DNA of 6,149 bases from Paracoccaceae bacterium (GCA_024644285.1 JAHELH010000109.1:1-6149); one strand, 5' to 3'; counted from the first letter of the stretch, positions 1 through 6,149 are shown. The notes: a model not told the origin generated them from the sequence alone. Made by a program: numbers and translations.

Positions 1-536
1 TCGACCCTGGGACCTGTGCGCGCCGTCTCTGCGGCCCAGGACCGCACCAGCGCCATCTGCGCGGCCTTCGACGCGGCGTAGGCGCCAAAGAATTTCTCGC
101 CCTCGTGCGGATCGTCGAAGAACACCGCACGGCTGCCGGGCCGGTTCAGCAGCGGCGCGACCATGGCGATCAGCCGCGCCGTCGCCGTGACGTTGACCTT
201 CTGCGCCTTCTCGAAGTCGCGGGCGTCGATGTGGTCGGCGGGGCTGAGCGGCGGCGCGTGCACGACCGCGTGCACCCAGATGTCCAATCCGCCCCACCGG
301 TCGAAGATCGAGCGGCACAGATGCGCCATCGCGTCGCCGTCGGTGACGTCCATCGGCGCCAGCGTCGCCGCGCCGCCGTGGCGCTGGATCTGGTCGTCCA
401 ATTCTTCCAGCGCGCCGACAGTGCGGGCGACGGCGATGACATGGTGGTCTTCGGCCAGCGCAGTGGCCATCGCGGCGCCCAGCCCGCGCGAGGCGCCGGT
501 GACAAGAGCGGTCTTCTGGGATGCATCGCCGGACAT
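1..536 (-). CDS. SDR family NAD(P)-binding oxidoreductase, C-terminus cut off by the window edge
   Basis: The 178 visible residues read as a short-chain dehydrogenase/reductase of the Rossmann fold. The N-terminal nucleotide-binding glycine motif TGASRGLG is at residues 13-20. An acidic Asp-Val (63-64, in PMDVTD) is where SDRs contact the adenine ring. Asn115 (KVNVTATA) fits the structural Asn of the catalytic tetrad, and YAASK (Tyr153, Lys157) fits the YxxxK motif. Two usual elements are absent: the NNAG segment after strand 4 reads HAVV (89-92), and the Ser normally about 13 residues before the Tyr is Phe140 (in AVFFDDPHEGEKFF). The start is the ATG at 536-534, preceded by a weak GAGAAA. 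The rest of the gene, probably some 50-80 residues by family length, lies beyond position 1. It is divergent from bioY. The substrate cannot be inferred; the protein could be an atypical oxidoreductase or a non-catalytic NAD(P)-binding member. Confidence 0.88.
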   Translation of the reverse strand, partial: MSGDASQKTALVTGASRGLGAAMATALAEDHHVIAVARTVGALEELDDQIQRHGGAATLAPMDVTDGDAMAHLCRSIFDRWGGLDIWVHAVVHAPPLSPADHIDARDFEKAQKVNVTATARLIAMVAPLLNRPGSRAVFFDDPHEGEKFFGAYAASKAAQMALVRSWAAETARTGPRV

Positions 537-578
537 TGCGACGGTTTCTCATTCGGGGCCGCGCGGTGCAAGCGGATG

Positions 579-636
579 TTGACAGCGGCGGGCCAATCGG
601 GGAACTGTCCGGGCCAACCGAACGGCAACAGAGGAC
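579..636 (+). promoter_or_regulatory. Candidate bioY promoter and ribosome-binding site
   Basis: A perfect sigma-70 type -35 hexamer TTGACA lies at 579-584. The -10 is poor: at 17 bases spacing the hexamer is GAACTG (602-607) and at 18 it is AACTGT (603-608). Degenerate -10 boxes are common in alphaproteobacteria, but this keeps confidence low. The ribosome-binding site AGAGGA at 630-635 sits 7 bases before the ATG at 643 and fixes the bioY start. I looked for the alphaproteobacterial BioR palindrome (TTATnnATAA type) between the SDR gene and bioY and did not find it. Confidence 0.4.
589..620. repeat. 11-base direct repeat, 21-base spacing, upstream of bioY
   Basis: CGGGCCAATCG at 589-599 recurs as CGGGCCAACCG at 610-620, with one mismatch. 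The repeat-to-repeat distance of 21 bases is two turns of the helix, so both copies face the same side. The first copy falls between the candidate -35 and -10 of bioY and the second near the expected transcription start, which is where a repressor could block the promoter. That role is inference; chance repetition in GC-rich DNA is possible. Confidence 0.4.
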
Positions 637-642
637 CTGCCA

Positions 643-1206
643 ATGACCCTGACCCATGCAGCCTTTCCGGCGATGTCGCGCCTTACCCAGGTGCTCTTGG
701 TGCTGGCGGGCAGCGTCTTCATCGCGCTGGCCGCGCAGGTGGCGGTGCCGATGTTCCCGGTGCCGATGACCCTGCAGACGCTGGCGATCCTGATCGTCGG
801 CCTGACCTTCGGCGCGCGGCTGGGGCTGGCGACGCTTCTGGTCTATCTGGGCGAGGGCGCGATGGGCCTGCCGGTCTTCGCCAACGGCAACGGGTCGCTG
901 GCCTATATGATGGGCCCGACCGGCGGATTCCTGATCGGCTTTGTCGGCATGGCGTGGCTTGCCGGCCTGGCGGTCGAGAAGGGCATCGCCCGTGGCTTCG
1001 TGACGACCGCGCTGGCGGCGGTGGTCATTTCGGCGCTGCTCTACATTCCCGGCCTGATCTGGCCGGCGGCGATGCTGGGAAAAAGCGCGGCCGCGCTTTG
1101 GTCGGGCTGGATGGCGCCGTTCCTGGTGGGCGACGCCGTGAAGGCCGTGCTCGCCGCGCTGGTGGTTACCGGCGGCTGGGCCGCGCTGCGCGCCCGCGCG
1201 CGCTGA
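643..1206 (+). CDS. bioY: BioY, biotin-binding S component of an ECF transporter
   Basis: This 187-residue integral membrane protein has the length and motifs of the BioY family, the substrate-capture subunit of energy-coupling-factor biotin importers in the inner membrane. About six hydrophobic helices are visible, near residues 15-31, 43-57, 58-76, 91-110, 119-137 and 157-183. Recognisable BioY segments are AQVAVPMFPVPMTLQT (31-46), YLGEGAMGLPVFA (68-80), GPTGGFLIGF (91-100) and the C-terminal PFLVGDAVKAVLA (159-171), whose Gly-Asp and Lys are conserved in the family. The start has a good AGAGGA site 7 bases upstream. No bioM (ATPase) or bioN (T component) gene follows, because a terminator comes right after the stop. 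The protein therefore either uses subunits encoded elsewhere or works alone, as some BioY proteins are known to do. It is divergent from the SDR gene and convergent to the purF cluster. Confidence 0.95.
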   Translation: MTLTHAAFPAMSRLTQVLLVLAGSVFIALAAQVAVPMFPVPMTLQTLAILIVGLTFGARLGLATLLVYLGEGAMGLPVFANGNGSLAYMMGPTGGFLIGFVGMAWLAGLAVEKGIARGFVTTALAAVVISALLYIPGLIWPAAMLGKSAAALWSGWMAPFLVGDAVKAVLAALVVTGGWAALRARAR

Positions 1207-1226
1207 CGTCGGCTTCCACCGAATGC

Positions 1227-1255
1227 AAAACGCCGCCCGGCAGGGCGGCGTTTTT
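1227..1255. terminator. Bidirectional intrinsic terminator between bioY and the convergent small gene
   Basis: A perfect 8-base stem, CGCCGCCC (1231-1238) with GGGCGGCG (1243-1250), closes on the tetraloop GGCA. It is flanked by AAAA on the left (1227-1230) and TTTTT on the right (1251-1255). On the plus strand it ends bioY transcripts 21 bases after the stop. On the minus strand the AAAA becomes a UUUU tail and can end transcripts of the 1291-1575 gene. Confidence 0.88.
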
Positions 1256-1290
1256 CGTTTCCCGGACCGCGCGGCGCGGTCGGCCATGCG

Positions 1291-1575
1291 TCAGGAACGG
1301 GGCAGGCGCATCACTTTGACGGTGCCGCCGTTCTGCACGCGCAGCGTTTCGCCGTCGATGCCGATGACCGTCCCCACAGGGGTCTTGTCGCCGCGCGAGA
1401 CGCGGATGACCGATCCGTCGCGCTTGCGCAGCAGGGCGTCCAGGGCCTCGGTCTTGCCGACGAACCCGATCAGCATCGTCGATTGCAGATCGATATCGGC
1501 CCGAACCGTGGCGACCGATTCAGCCTTGGCCATCACCGAAGGCTCGGCGGCTGCCGGTGTGTCCTTGTTCGACAT
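1291..1575 (-). CDS. Small protein with a PilP/GspC-like C-terminal core, function unknown
   Basis: The predicted protein has 94 residues. Residues 1-27 are polar and Ala-rich and look disordered, with no signal peptide or membrane helix. Residues 31-91 form a compact beta-rich core, with STMLIGFVG (32-40), LLRKRDGSVIRVSRGD (48-63), GTVIGIDGETLRV (68-80) and a closing VMRLP (88-92). The order (a hydrophobic strand ending in Gly, then a 'DG-V--V--GD---G-V--I' pattern, then 'L-----G----LRLP') resembles the periplasmic PilP / GspC homology-region fold of type IV pilus and type II secretion proteins. Here it has neither export signal nor anchor. The start ATG at 1575 has a modest GGGAA 7 bases upstream; Met15 has none. 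The gene lies 120 bases downstream of purF in the same direction and may have its own promoter. No role in pili or secretion is shown by the neighbours, and the family call rests on pattern only. Confidence 0.8.
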   Translation of the reverse strand: MSNKDTPAAAEPSVMAKAESVATVRADIDLQSTMLIGFVGKTEALDALLRKRDGSVIRVSRGDKTPVGTVIGIDGETLRVQNGGTVKVMRLPRS

Positions 1576-1595
1576 ATTGGTGTTCCCATTTCGCG

Positions 1596-1616
1596 GCCGG
1601 ACACGTCACGTCCGGC
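1596..1616. repeat. Inverted repeat in the leader of the small PilP-like gene
   Basis: GCCGGAC (1596-1602) and GTCCGGC (1610-1616) are perfect 7-base arms around a 7-base loop. On the minus strand the hairpin ends about 8 bases before the GGGAA ribosome site of the 1291-1575 gene. No U tract follows in either direction, so it does not look like an intrinsic terminator. It could be an operator or an mRNA leader stem. Confidence 0.5.
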
Positions 1617-1645
1617 GTCGCCATTCACCTAATGCTGCGAGTGCG

Positions 1646-1672
1646 AAAAGAAAAGATGCTGCAATGCGGCAT
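1646..1672 (-). terminator. Probable purF terminator
   Basis: Read on the minus strand, 24 bases after the purF stop, ATGCCGC and GCAGCAT form a hairpin with loop ATT and one C-A mismatch (1672-1656). It is followed directly by the U-rich run CTTTTCTTTT (1655-1646). An alternative stem GCGGCA/TGCCGC uses the same right arm region. The stem is imperfect, so termination may be partial and some transcripts may read into the next gene. Confidence 0.5.
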
Positions 1673-1695
1673 TGGCGGATTCTTGCCGCGACGCG

Positions 1696-3189
1696 CTATT
1701 CGGCCGCCTTCAGGATAAAGCCCTTGCTGATCTGGTCGGCGGGCTCGACGGGGTACTCGCCGGAAAAGCAGGCATCGCAGTATTGTGGCTGAGCGGCGTT
1801 CCGGCCGCCTGCCTCACCTACCGCGCGGTACAACCCGTCCAGCGAGATGAAGCGCAGGGAATTGACCTCGAGATGGGCGCGCATCTCGTCCTCGGACATC
1901 GTCGCGGCCAGCAGCTTTTCACGCTGCGGCGTGTCCACGCCGTAAAAGCACGGCCACGCCGTAGGGGGCGAGGCGATGCGGAAATGCACCTCGGCCGCGC
2001 CGGCATCCAGGATCATTTCCTTGATCTTGCGGCTGGTGGTGCCGCGCACCACCGAATCGTCGACCAGGATCACCCGCTTGCCCTTGATCAGCGCGCGGTT
2101 CACGTTCAGCTTCAGCCGCACGCCCATGTTGCGGATCTGCTCGGTCGGCTCGATGAAGGTGCGGCCCATATACTGGTTCCGTATGATCCCCATCGCATAG
2201 GGAATGCCGCTTTCCTGGCTGAATCCGATCGCCGCGGGCGTGCCGCTGTCGGGAACCGGGCAGACAAGGTCGGCCTCCACCGGCGCCTCGCGCGCCAGTT
2301 CCACGCCGATCTGGCGGCGGGTCTCGTAGACCGAGCGGCCGCCCAGGATCGAGTCCGGGCGGCTGAAATAGACATGCTCGAAGATGCAGAACCGCGGCTT
2401 GGACGGGCGGAAGGGCTGGTGGCTGGTGACCTCGCCATCTTCGATCACCACCATCTCGCCCGGCTCGACCTCGCGCACGAATTCGGCGCCGATGATGTCC
2501 AGTGCGCAGGTTTCCGACGACAGCGCCCAGGCGCCCTCGGCCAGCCGGCCCAGCACCAGCGGCCGCACGCCCAGGGGGTCGCGCACGCCGATCAGCTTGG
2601 TGCGGGTCATCGCGACGATGGAAAACGCCCCCTCGACCCGGCGCAGCGCGTCCATCATCCGCTCGGGCACCTTGCGCTGCAGCGAACGGGCCATCAGGTG
2701 GATGATGCATTCGCTGTCCGAGGCGCTCTGGAAGATCGAGCCGCGCTCGATCAGTTCGCGCCGCAGCGCCTCGGCGTTGGTGATGTTGCCGTTGTGTGCG
2801 ATCGCCGCGCCGCCCATCGAGAACTCGCCGAAGAACGGCTGCACGTCGCGGATCTGCGTTGCGCCCTTGGAGCCGGCGGTGGAATAGCGCACGTGGCCGA
2901 TGGCCAGCTCGCCCGGCAGCGTCTCCATCAGGCTTTGCTTGGTGAAGTTGTCGCGGATGTATCCGAAGCGCCGGGCCGAATGGAACCCGCTCACCGGATC
3001 GTAGCTGACGATGCCGCCGGCCTCCTGCCCGCGATGCTGCAGCGCGTGCAGTCCCAGCGCCACGAAATTCGCGGCCTCCGCCATGCCGGTGACGCCGAAA
3101 ACCCCGCATTCCTCGTGAAGCTTGTCGTCTTCTCCGGAGTCGCTCAGGCCATCGAAGTCGAAAGGGTGGGCGGGAGGCATCGCGCGCAT
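1696..3189 (-). CDS. purF: Amidophosphoribosyltransferase (glutamine PRPP amidotransferase)
   Basis: The enzyme makes 5-phosphoribosylamine from PRPP and glutamine, the first committed step of de novo purine synthesis in the cytosol. The 497 residues hold an N-terminal Ntn-type glutaminase and a C-terminal phosphoribosyltransferase domain. The nucleophile is Cys28 in EECGVFGV, so residues 1-27 would be a propeptide removed to expose it. Arg101 (RYSTAG) and Asn133-Gly134 (HNGN) fit the glutamine site. The PRPP loop is VILVDDSVVRGTT (373-385). Cys268, Cys414, Cys471 and Cys474 (CIFEHVYF, PCFYGVD, CDACFSG) match the four [4Fe-4S] ligands of the Bacillus subtilis enzyme, so this is the iron-sulfur, propeptide-bearing type and not the E. 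coli type that starts Met-Cys. The ATG at 3189 is preceded by GGAG at a spacing of 10 bases; Met4 is a weaker alternative. It follows cvpA in the same direction, a common arrangement. A 146-base gap suggests a promoter of its own. Confidence 0.98.
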   Translation of the reverse strand: MRAMPPAHPFDFDGLSDSGEDDKLHEECGVFGVTGMAEAANFVALGLHALQHRGQEAGGIVSYDPVSGFHSARRFGYIRDNFTKQSLMETLPGELAIGHVRYSTAGSKGATQIRDVQPFFGEFSMGGAAIAHNGNITNAEALRRELIERGSIFQSASDSECIIHLMARSLQRKVPERMMDALRRVEGAFSIVAMTRTKLIGVRDPLGVRPLVLGRLAEGAWALSSETCALDIIGAEFVREVEPGEMVVIEDGEVTSHQPFRPSKPRFCIFEHVYFSRPDSILGGRSVYETRRQIGVELAREAPVEADLVCPVPDSGTPAAIGFSQESGIPYAMGIIRNQYMGRTFIEPTEQIRNMGVRLKLNVNRALIKGKRVILVDDSVVRGTTSRKIKEMILDAGAAEVHFRIASPPTAWPCFYGVDTPQREKLLAATMSEDEMRAHLEVNSLRFISLDGLYRAVGEAGGRNAAQPQYCDACFSGEYPVEPADQISKGFILKAAE

Positions 3190-3224
3190 TTCAGCGGGAC
3201 TCCGAATCCGTCATAGGCAGCAGG

Positions 3225-3258
3225 TGTCCCTGACATAGTGTCTCAGAGACCAAGTGTC
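3225..3258. repeat. Run of short inverted repeats upstream of purF
   Basis: TGTC (3225), GACA (3232), TGTC (3239) and GAGA (3246) follow one another at exact 7-base steps, and another TGTC begins at 3255. Neighbouring elements are mutual inverted repeats, including TGTC-CCT-GACA, GACA-TAG-TGTC and the perfect palindrome GTCTC-A-GAGAC (3240-3250). The array covers the candidate -10 and the spacer of the purF promoter. This looks like a possible operator; the regulator is unknown. Confidence 0.4.
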
Positions 3259-3263
3259 ATCAA
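3235..3263 (-). promoter_or_regulatory. Candidate purF promoter
   Basis: On the minus strand TTGATG (3263-3258) is followed after 17 bases by CACTAT (3240-3235). These match 5 of 6 and 3 of 6 positions of the sigma-70 consensus. Transcription would begin near 3228, giving a leader of about 38 bases that contains GGAG before the purF ATG. The large cvpA-purF gap makes a promoter here plausible, but the -10 match is weak. Confidence 0.3.
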
Positions 3264-3309
3264 ACGATCACAATTATTCGGCGGCGTGGATTTCATGCGC
3301 CAGTCGCCG

Positions 3310-3334
3310 GGCCGCACCCTGTCGCCCAGCGGCC
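3310..3334 (-). other. Hairpin immediately after the cvpA stop
   Basis: GGCCGC (3310-3315) and GCGGCC (3329-3334) pair perfectly around a 13-base loop, starting one base after the cvpA stop codon on the minus strand. No U tract follows (the next minus-strand bases are CGGCGACTGG), so it may stabilise the mRNA 3' end or act with Rho. It is not a classical intrinsic terminator. Confidence 0.3.
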
Positions 3335-3335
3335 G

Positions 3336-3890
3336 TCAGGCGCCGCAATCGCCGACGAGCTGCTCGTAGCGCTCCACGACCCAGCCGGGAGCGTCCTCGG
3401 GGATCTGCTCGTTGATCGAATCCTGCGCCCGTTCGAAGATCTTCGCGGTGCGGGAATTGTCGACCATCGGCACCGTTTCGTTGATCACCACCCGGTCGTA
3501 GACGACCAGCGCCACGGCCACCAGCAGGATGCCGCGCAGGACGCCGAAGAAGAAGCCCAGGCCCTGGTCCAGACCGCCCAGGGCCGAGCGCTGCACCACC
3601 GAGGAGAACAGCGGTGTGAACACCGAAACGACGACCAGAGACACCGCGAACACCGCGGCGAAGGCGGCGATGATCGACAGCTCGCAGCTGTCCTTCAGGT
3701 AGTCGCCGATGTAGGGAAGCTCCTTGACCAGCGGCTCGGCCTTCGGGGCGAAGAGAAACGCCAGGATCGCCGCCACGATCCAGCCGATGATCGCCATCGC
3801 CTCGCGCACGAAGCCGCGGGAATAGGCCAGCACCGCAGAAATGACGATGACGAACGCGACCGCGCCGTCGATGATCGTGAAACCTTCCAT
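3336..3890 (-). CDS. cvpA: CvpA family inner-membrane protein
   Basis: This 184-residue protein belongs to the CvpA (colicin V production) family of inner-membrane proteins, whose molecular function is poorly defined; in enteric bacteria CvpA is linked to colicin V export and envelope stress. Four hydrophobic helices are visible, near residues 7-23, 32-48, 70-93 and 111-131. The pattern GFVREAMAIIGWIVA (26-40) and the conserved RSALGGLDQGLGFFFGVLRG (101-120) are typical of the family. The C-terminal third (133-184) is soluble and acidic and ends in ERYEQLVGDCGA. The start at 3890 has a strong AGGAG (minus strand of 3896-3900) five bases upstream. It follows radA by 21 bases, so the two are almost certainly co-transcribed, and purF follows as in many proteobacteria. 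Confidence 0.94.
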   Translation of the reverse strand: MEGFTIIDGAVAFVIVISAVLAYSRGFVREAMAIIGWIVAAILAFLFAPKAEPLVKELPYIGDYLKDSCELSIIAAFAAVFAVSLVVVSVFTPLFSSVVQRSALGGLDQGLGFFFGVLRGILLVAVALVVYDRVVINETVPMVDNSRTAKIFERAQDSINEQIPEDAPGWVVERYEQLVGDCGA

Positions 3891-3911
3891 GTCCGCTCCT
3901 GCTCGCGCGCC

Positions 3912-5276
<1,365 letters not shown>

Positions 5277-5289
5277 GCGCTCTTGTTGC

Positions 5290-5607
5290 CTATCGACCGG
5301 CGAACGGCAAGCCGAGCAGCAGCGCCGCCCCGAAGGCGGCCCCGAACAGCGGAAACAGCTTGGACCAGCGTTCCTCGAACCAGATAACGATAGCGGCGAT
5401 TGCCAACAGACCGCCGCCGGCGATCCTCGCCAGAATGGGGAACTGCAGAGAGATCAGCGTCATGCCCAGCAGGATGAAAGCCGCGTGGGCAAGGTGCGCC
5501 GTGCGGGCCCGGCCACCCGACTGCGCGGCCTGCGCCACCGACCAACCCAGCGCGGTGAACACGCCCATGGCGATCAGAATGCCTGTCAGCAGGACGGGAA
5601 CGGTCAT
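5290..5607 (-). CDS. Small four-helix membrane protein, function unknown
   Basis: The 105 residues are mostly hydrophobic, with likely membrane helices at 4-24, 38-58, 60-77 and 84-102. A basic, polar loop (SGGRARTAH, 30-38) and a short charged segment (FEERWSK, 77-83) separate the pairs. By the positive-inside rule both loops would be cytoplasmic or close to the membrane surface. I do not recognise a family. The gene sits 41 bases after the coiled-coil gene and 13 bases before radA, so it is part of the same probable operon. Its ATG at 5607 has only a weak AGG about 10 bases upstream, and that segment is buried in a hairpin that abuts the start codon. Confidence 0.8.
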   Translation of the reverse strand: MTVPVLLTGILIAMGVFTALGWSVAQAAQSGGRARTAHLAHAAFILLGMTLISLQFPILARIAGGGLLAIAAIVIWFEERWSKLFPLFGAAFGAALLLGLPFAGR

Positions 5608-5641
5608 GGACGCTGCCTAGGCCGAAGCGCGGCACGCGTCC
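5608..5641 (-). promoter_or_regulatory. Hairpin covering the translation start region of the small membrane gene
   Basis: On the minus strand GGACGC (5641-5636), a bulged G, TGCC (5634-5631), a 13-base loop, GGCA (5617-5614) and GCGTCC (5613-5608) form a ten-pair stem whose last base touches the ATG at 5607. The weak ribosome-binding AGG overlaps the 3' arm. It could throttle initiation and make the gene depend on ribosomes from upstream. It lacks a U tract, so termination is less likely. Confidence 0.45.
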
Positions 5642-5648
5642 AGTGGCG

Positions 5649-6149
5649 CTATTCGGCGGCGATACGCAATGGGTAGAGGTTATCGGGCGTCCCGGTGCGT
5701 CGGAATCCCAGCTCCCCCAGCAGGTCGCCGAATTCTTCTTCCAGCCGGTCAAGCTGCGACCGCATCACGCTTTCCTCGACCTCGACCTGCTCGGTCCAGC
5801 GGCGCAGCCGGTGCATCGCGGCGGTGGCCGCCTGGATCCGGCTCTCGAAGGCCGCGATCTCTTCCTGCCGCTGCCGCAGGAAAGCTTCGGCACGGGCAAT
5901 GTTGTCGTCCGAATAGGTCTCGGCCAGTTCATGCGACGCCAGCGACATCTGCGCCGCGGCTTCCAGCACGTCCGGCTCCAGGTTGCCGAGGTCGGGATGG
6001 CGGCGCAGCCAGGCAATACGCTCCTTCACCGCGTCGAATTGCTCCGACAGGGTAAAGGCGCCTTGTCGGTCGGCGGCGTGGCAGGCGGCATAGGCCTCCA
6101 TCACGTCGCTCATCGAGATTGCAAAGTCGCGATGGGTGCGCTCCAGCTG
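5649..6149 (-). CDS. Helical/coiled-coil protein of unknown function, N-terminus outside the window
   Basis: An ATG at 6113 would give 154 residues, but the frame stays open to the window edge. The 12 codons before that ATG (reading QLERTHRDFAIS) continue the helical, charged character, and no ribosome-binding site precedes 6113. The gene therefore most likely starts beyond 6149 and only its C-terminal part is seen. Residues are counted from the 6113 Met. Residues 21-38 and 45-66 are helical, and 72-137 form a long Glu/Arg-rich amphipathic stretch (IARAEAFLRQRQEEIAAFES, then SQLDRLEEEFGDLLGEL) that looks like coiled coil. There is no signal peptide or membrane segment in the visible part. It ends RIAAE. 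I do not recognise a family. It heads the run of minus-strand genes leading into radA. Confidence 0.75.
   Translation of the reverse strand, partial: QLERTHRDFAISMSDVMEAYAACHAADRQGAFTLSEQFDAVKERIAWLRRHPDLGNLEPDVLEAAAQMSLASHELAETYSDDNIARAEAFLRQRQEEIAAFESRIQAATAAMHRLRRWTEQVEVEESVMRSQLDRLEEEFGDLLGELGFRRTGTPDNLYPLRIAAE

Noticed and set aside
537..642. A BioR operator or a biotin-related riboswitch in front of bioY
   Set aside because: No TTATnnATAA-like palindrome is present and the leader is too short for a structured riboswitch.
170..643. A 157-residue minus-strand frame with an ATG upstream of the SDR start
   Set aside because: Its sequence becomes Arg/Ser-rich low-complexity, while the frame starting at 536 gives the clear Rossmann motif TGASRGLG and YAASK.
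105..1319. A 404-residue plus-strand frame overlapping the SDR gene and bioY
   Set aside because: It spans the complement of the SDR gene, runs through bioY in another frame and crosses the terminator; its Arg/Gly/Ala-rich sequence is typical of a shadow frame.
1672..3216. A 514-residue open frame on the plus strand covering the whole of purF
   Set aside because: It is the antisense shadow of a GC-rich gene. It is rich in His, Arg, Ala and Asp, has no recognisable motif, and the minus strand encodes a complete, canonical PurF.
3244..3294. A 16-codon minus-strand frame (ATG AAA TCC ...) between cvpA and purF, considered as a leader peptide
   Set aside because: It lacks a ribosome-binding site, carries no run of regulatory codons, and ends upstream of the likely purF transcription start.
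5649..6113. The ATG at 6113 as the real start of the coiled-coil gene
   Set aside because: There is no ribosome-binding site before it and the frame continues with protein-like sequence to the window edge.

Overview
The window is ordinary, GC-rich chromosomal DNA (roughly 60-65% G+C by eye) that looks like an alphaproteobacterium of the Rhodobacterales (Rhodobacteraceae/roseobacter type). The evidence is the codon use (GCG, GGC, CTG, CGC), the protein character of RadA, CvpA and PurF, the adjacency radA-cvpA-purF, several proteins ending Ala-Ala-Glu-stop, and a bioY gene. I see no mobile element, CRISPR array, rRNA, tRNA, defence system or phage gene.

Layout. A minus-strand gene series enters from the right edge. 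It begins with the C-terminal part of an unrecognised helical/coiled-coil protein (5649-6149, running off the window). Next come a 105-residue four-helix membrane protein (5290-5607), radA (3912-5276, DNA-repair/recombination ATPase) and cvpA (3336-3890, colicin V production family membrane protein). The gaps among these four are 41, 13 and 21 bases, so they are probably one transcription unit. A 146-base gap with a possible promoter and a run of small inverted repeats separates cvpA from purF (1696-3189, amidophosphoribosyltransferase, the first committed enzyme of purine synthesis). After purF come a probable terminator, a 120-base gap, and a 94-residue protein with a PilP/GspC-like core (1291-1575).

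Convergent to this series is bioY (643-1206, plus strand), the substrate-binding membrane component of an ECF biotin transporter. A strong bidirectional terminator at 1227-1255 separates the two convergent genes. Divergent from bioY at the left edge is a truncated short-chain dehydrogenase/reductase-like gene (536 to 1). The 106-base region between them holds the bioY ribosome-binding site, a consensus -35 hexamer and an 11-base direct repeat spaced 21 bases.

How the genes relate: cvpA next to purF is a widespread arrangement, also seen in E. coli; here radA and small membrane and helical proteins lie upstream. BioY supplies biotin and has no functional link I can show to the purine or repair genes. 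I found no convincing undescribed system. The best leads are the SDR with a non-canonical active site, the free-standing PilP/GspC-like small protein, the repeat arrays in the bioY and purF upstream regions, a hairpin abutting the start codon of the small membrane gene, and patches of foreign-looking codon use within radA. Gaps not listed as features (1207-1226, 1256-1290, 3264-3309) show nothing I can support.
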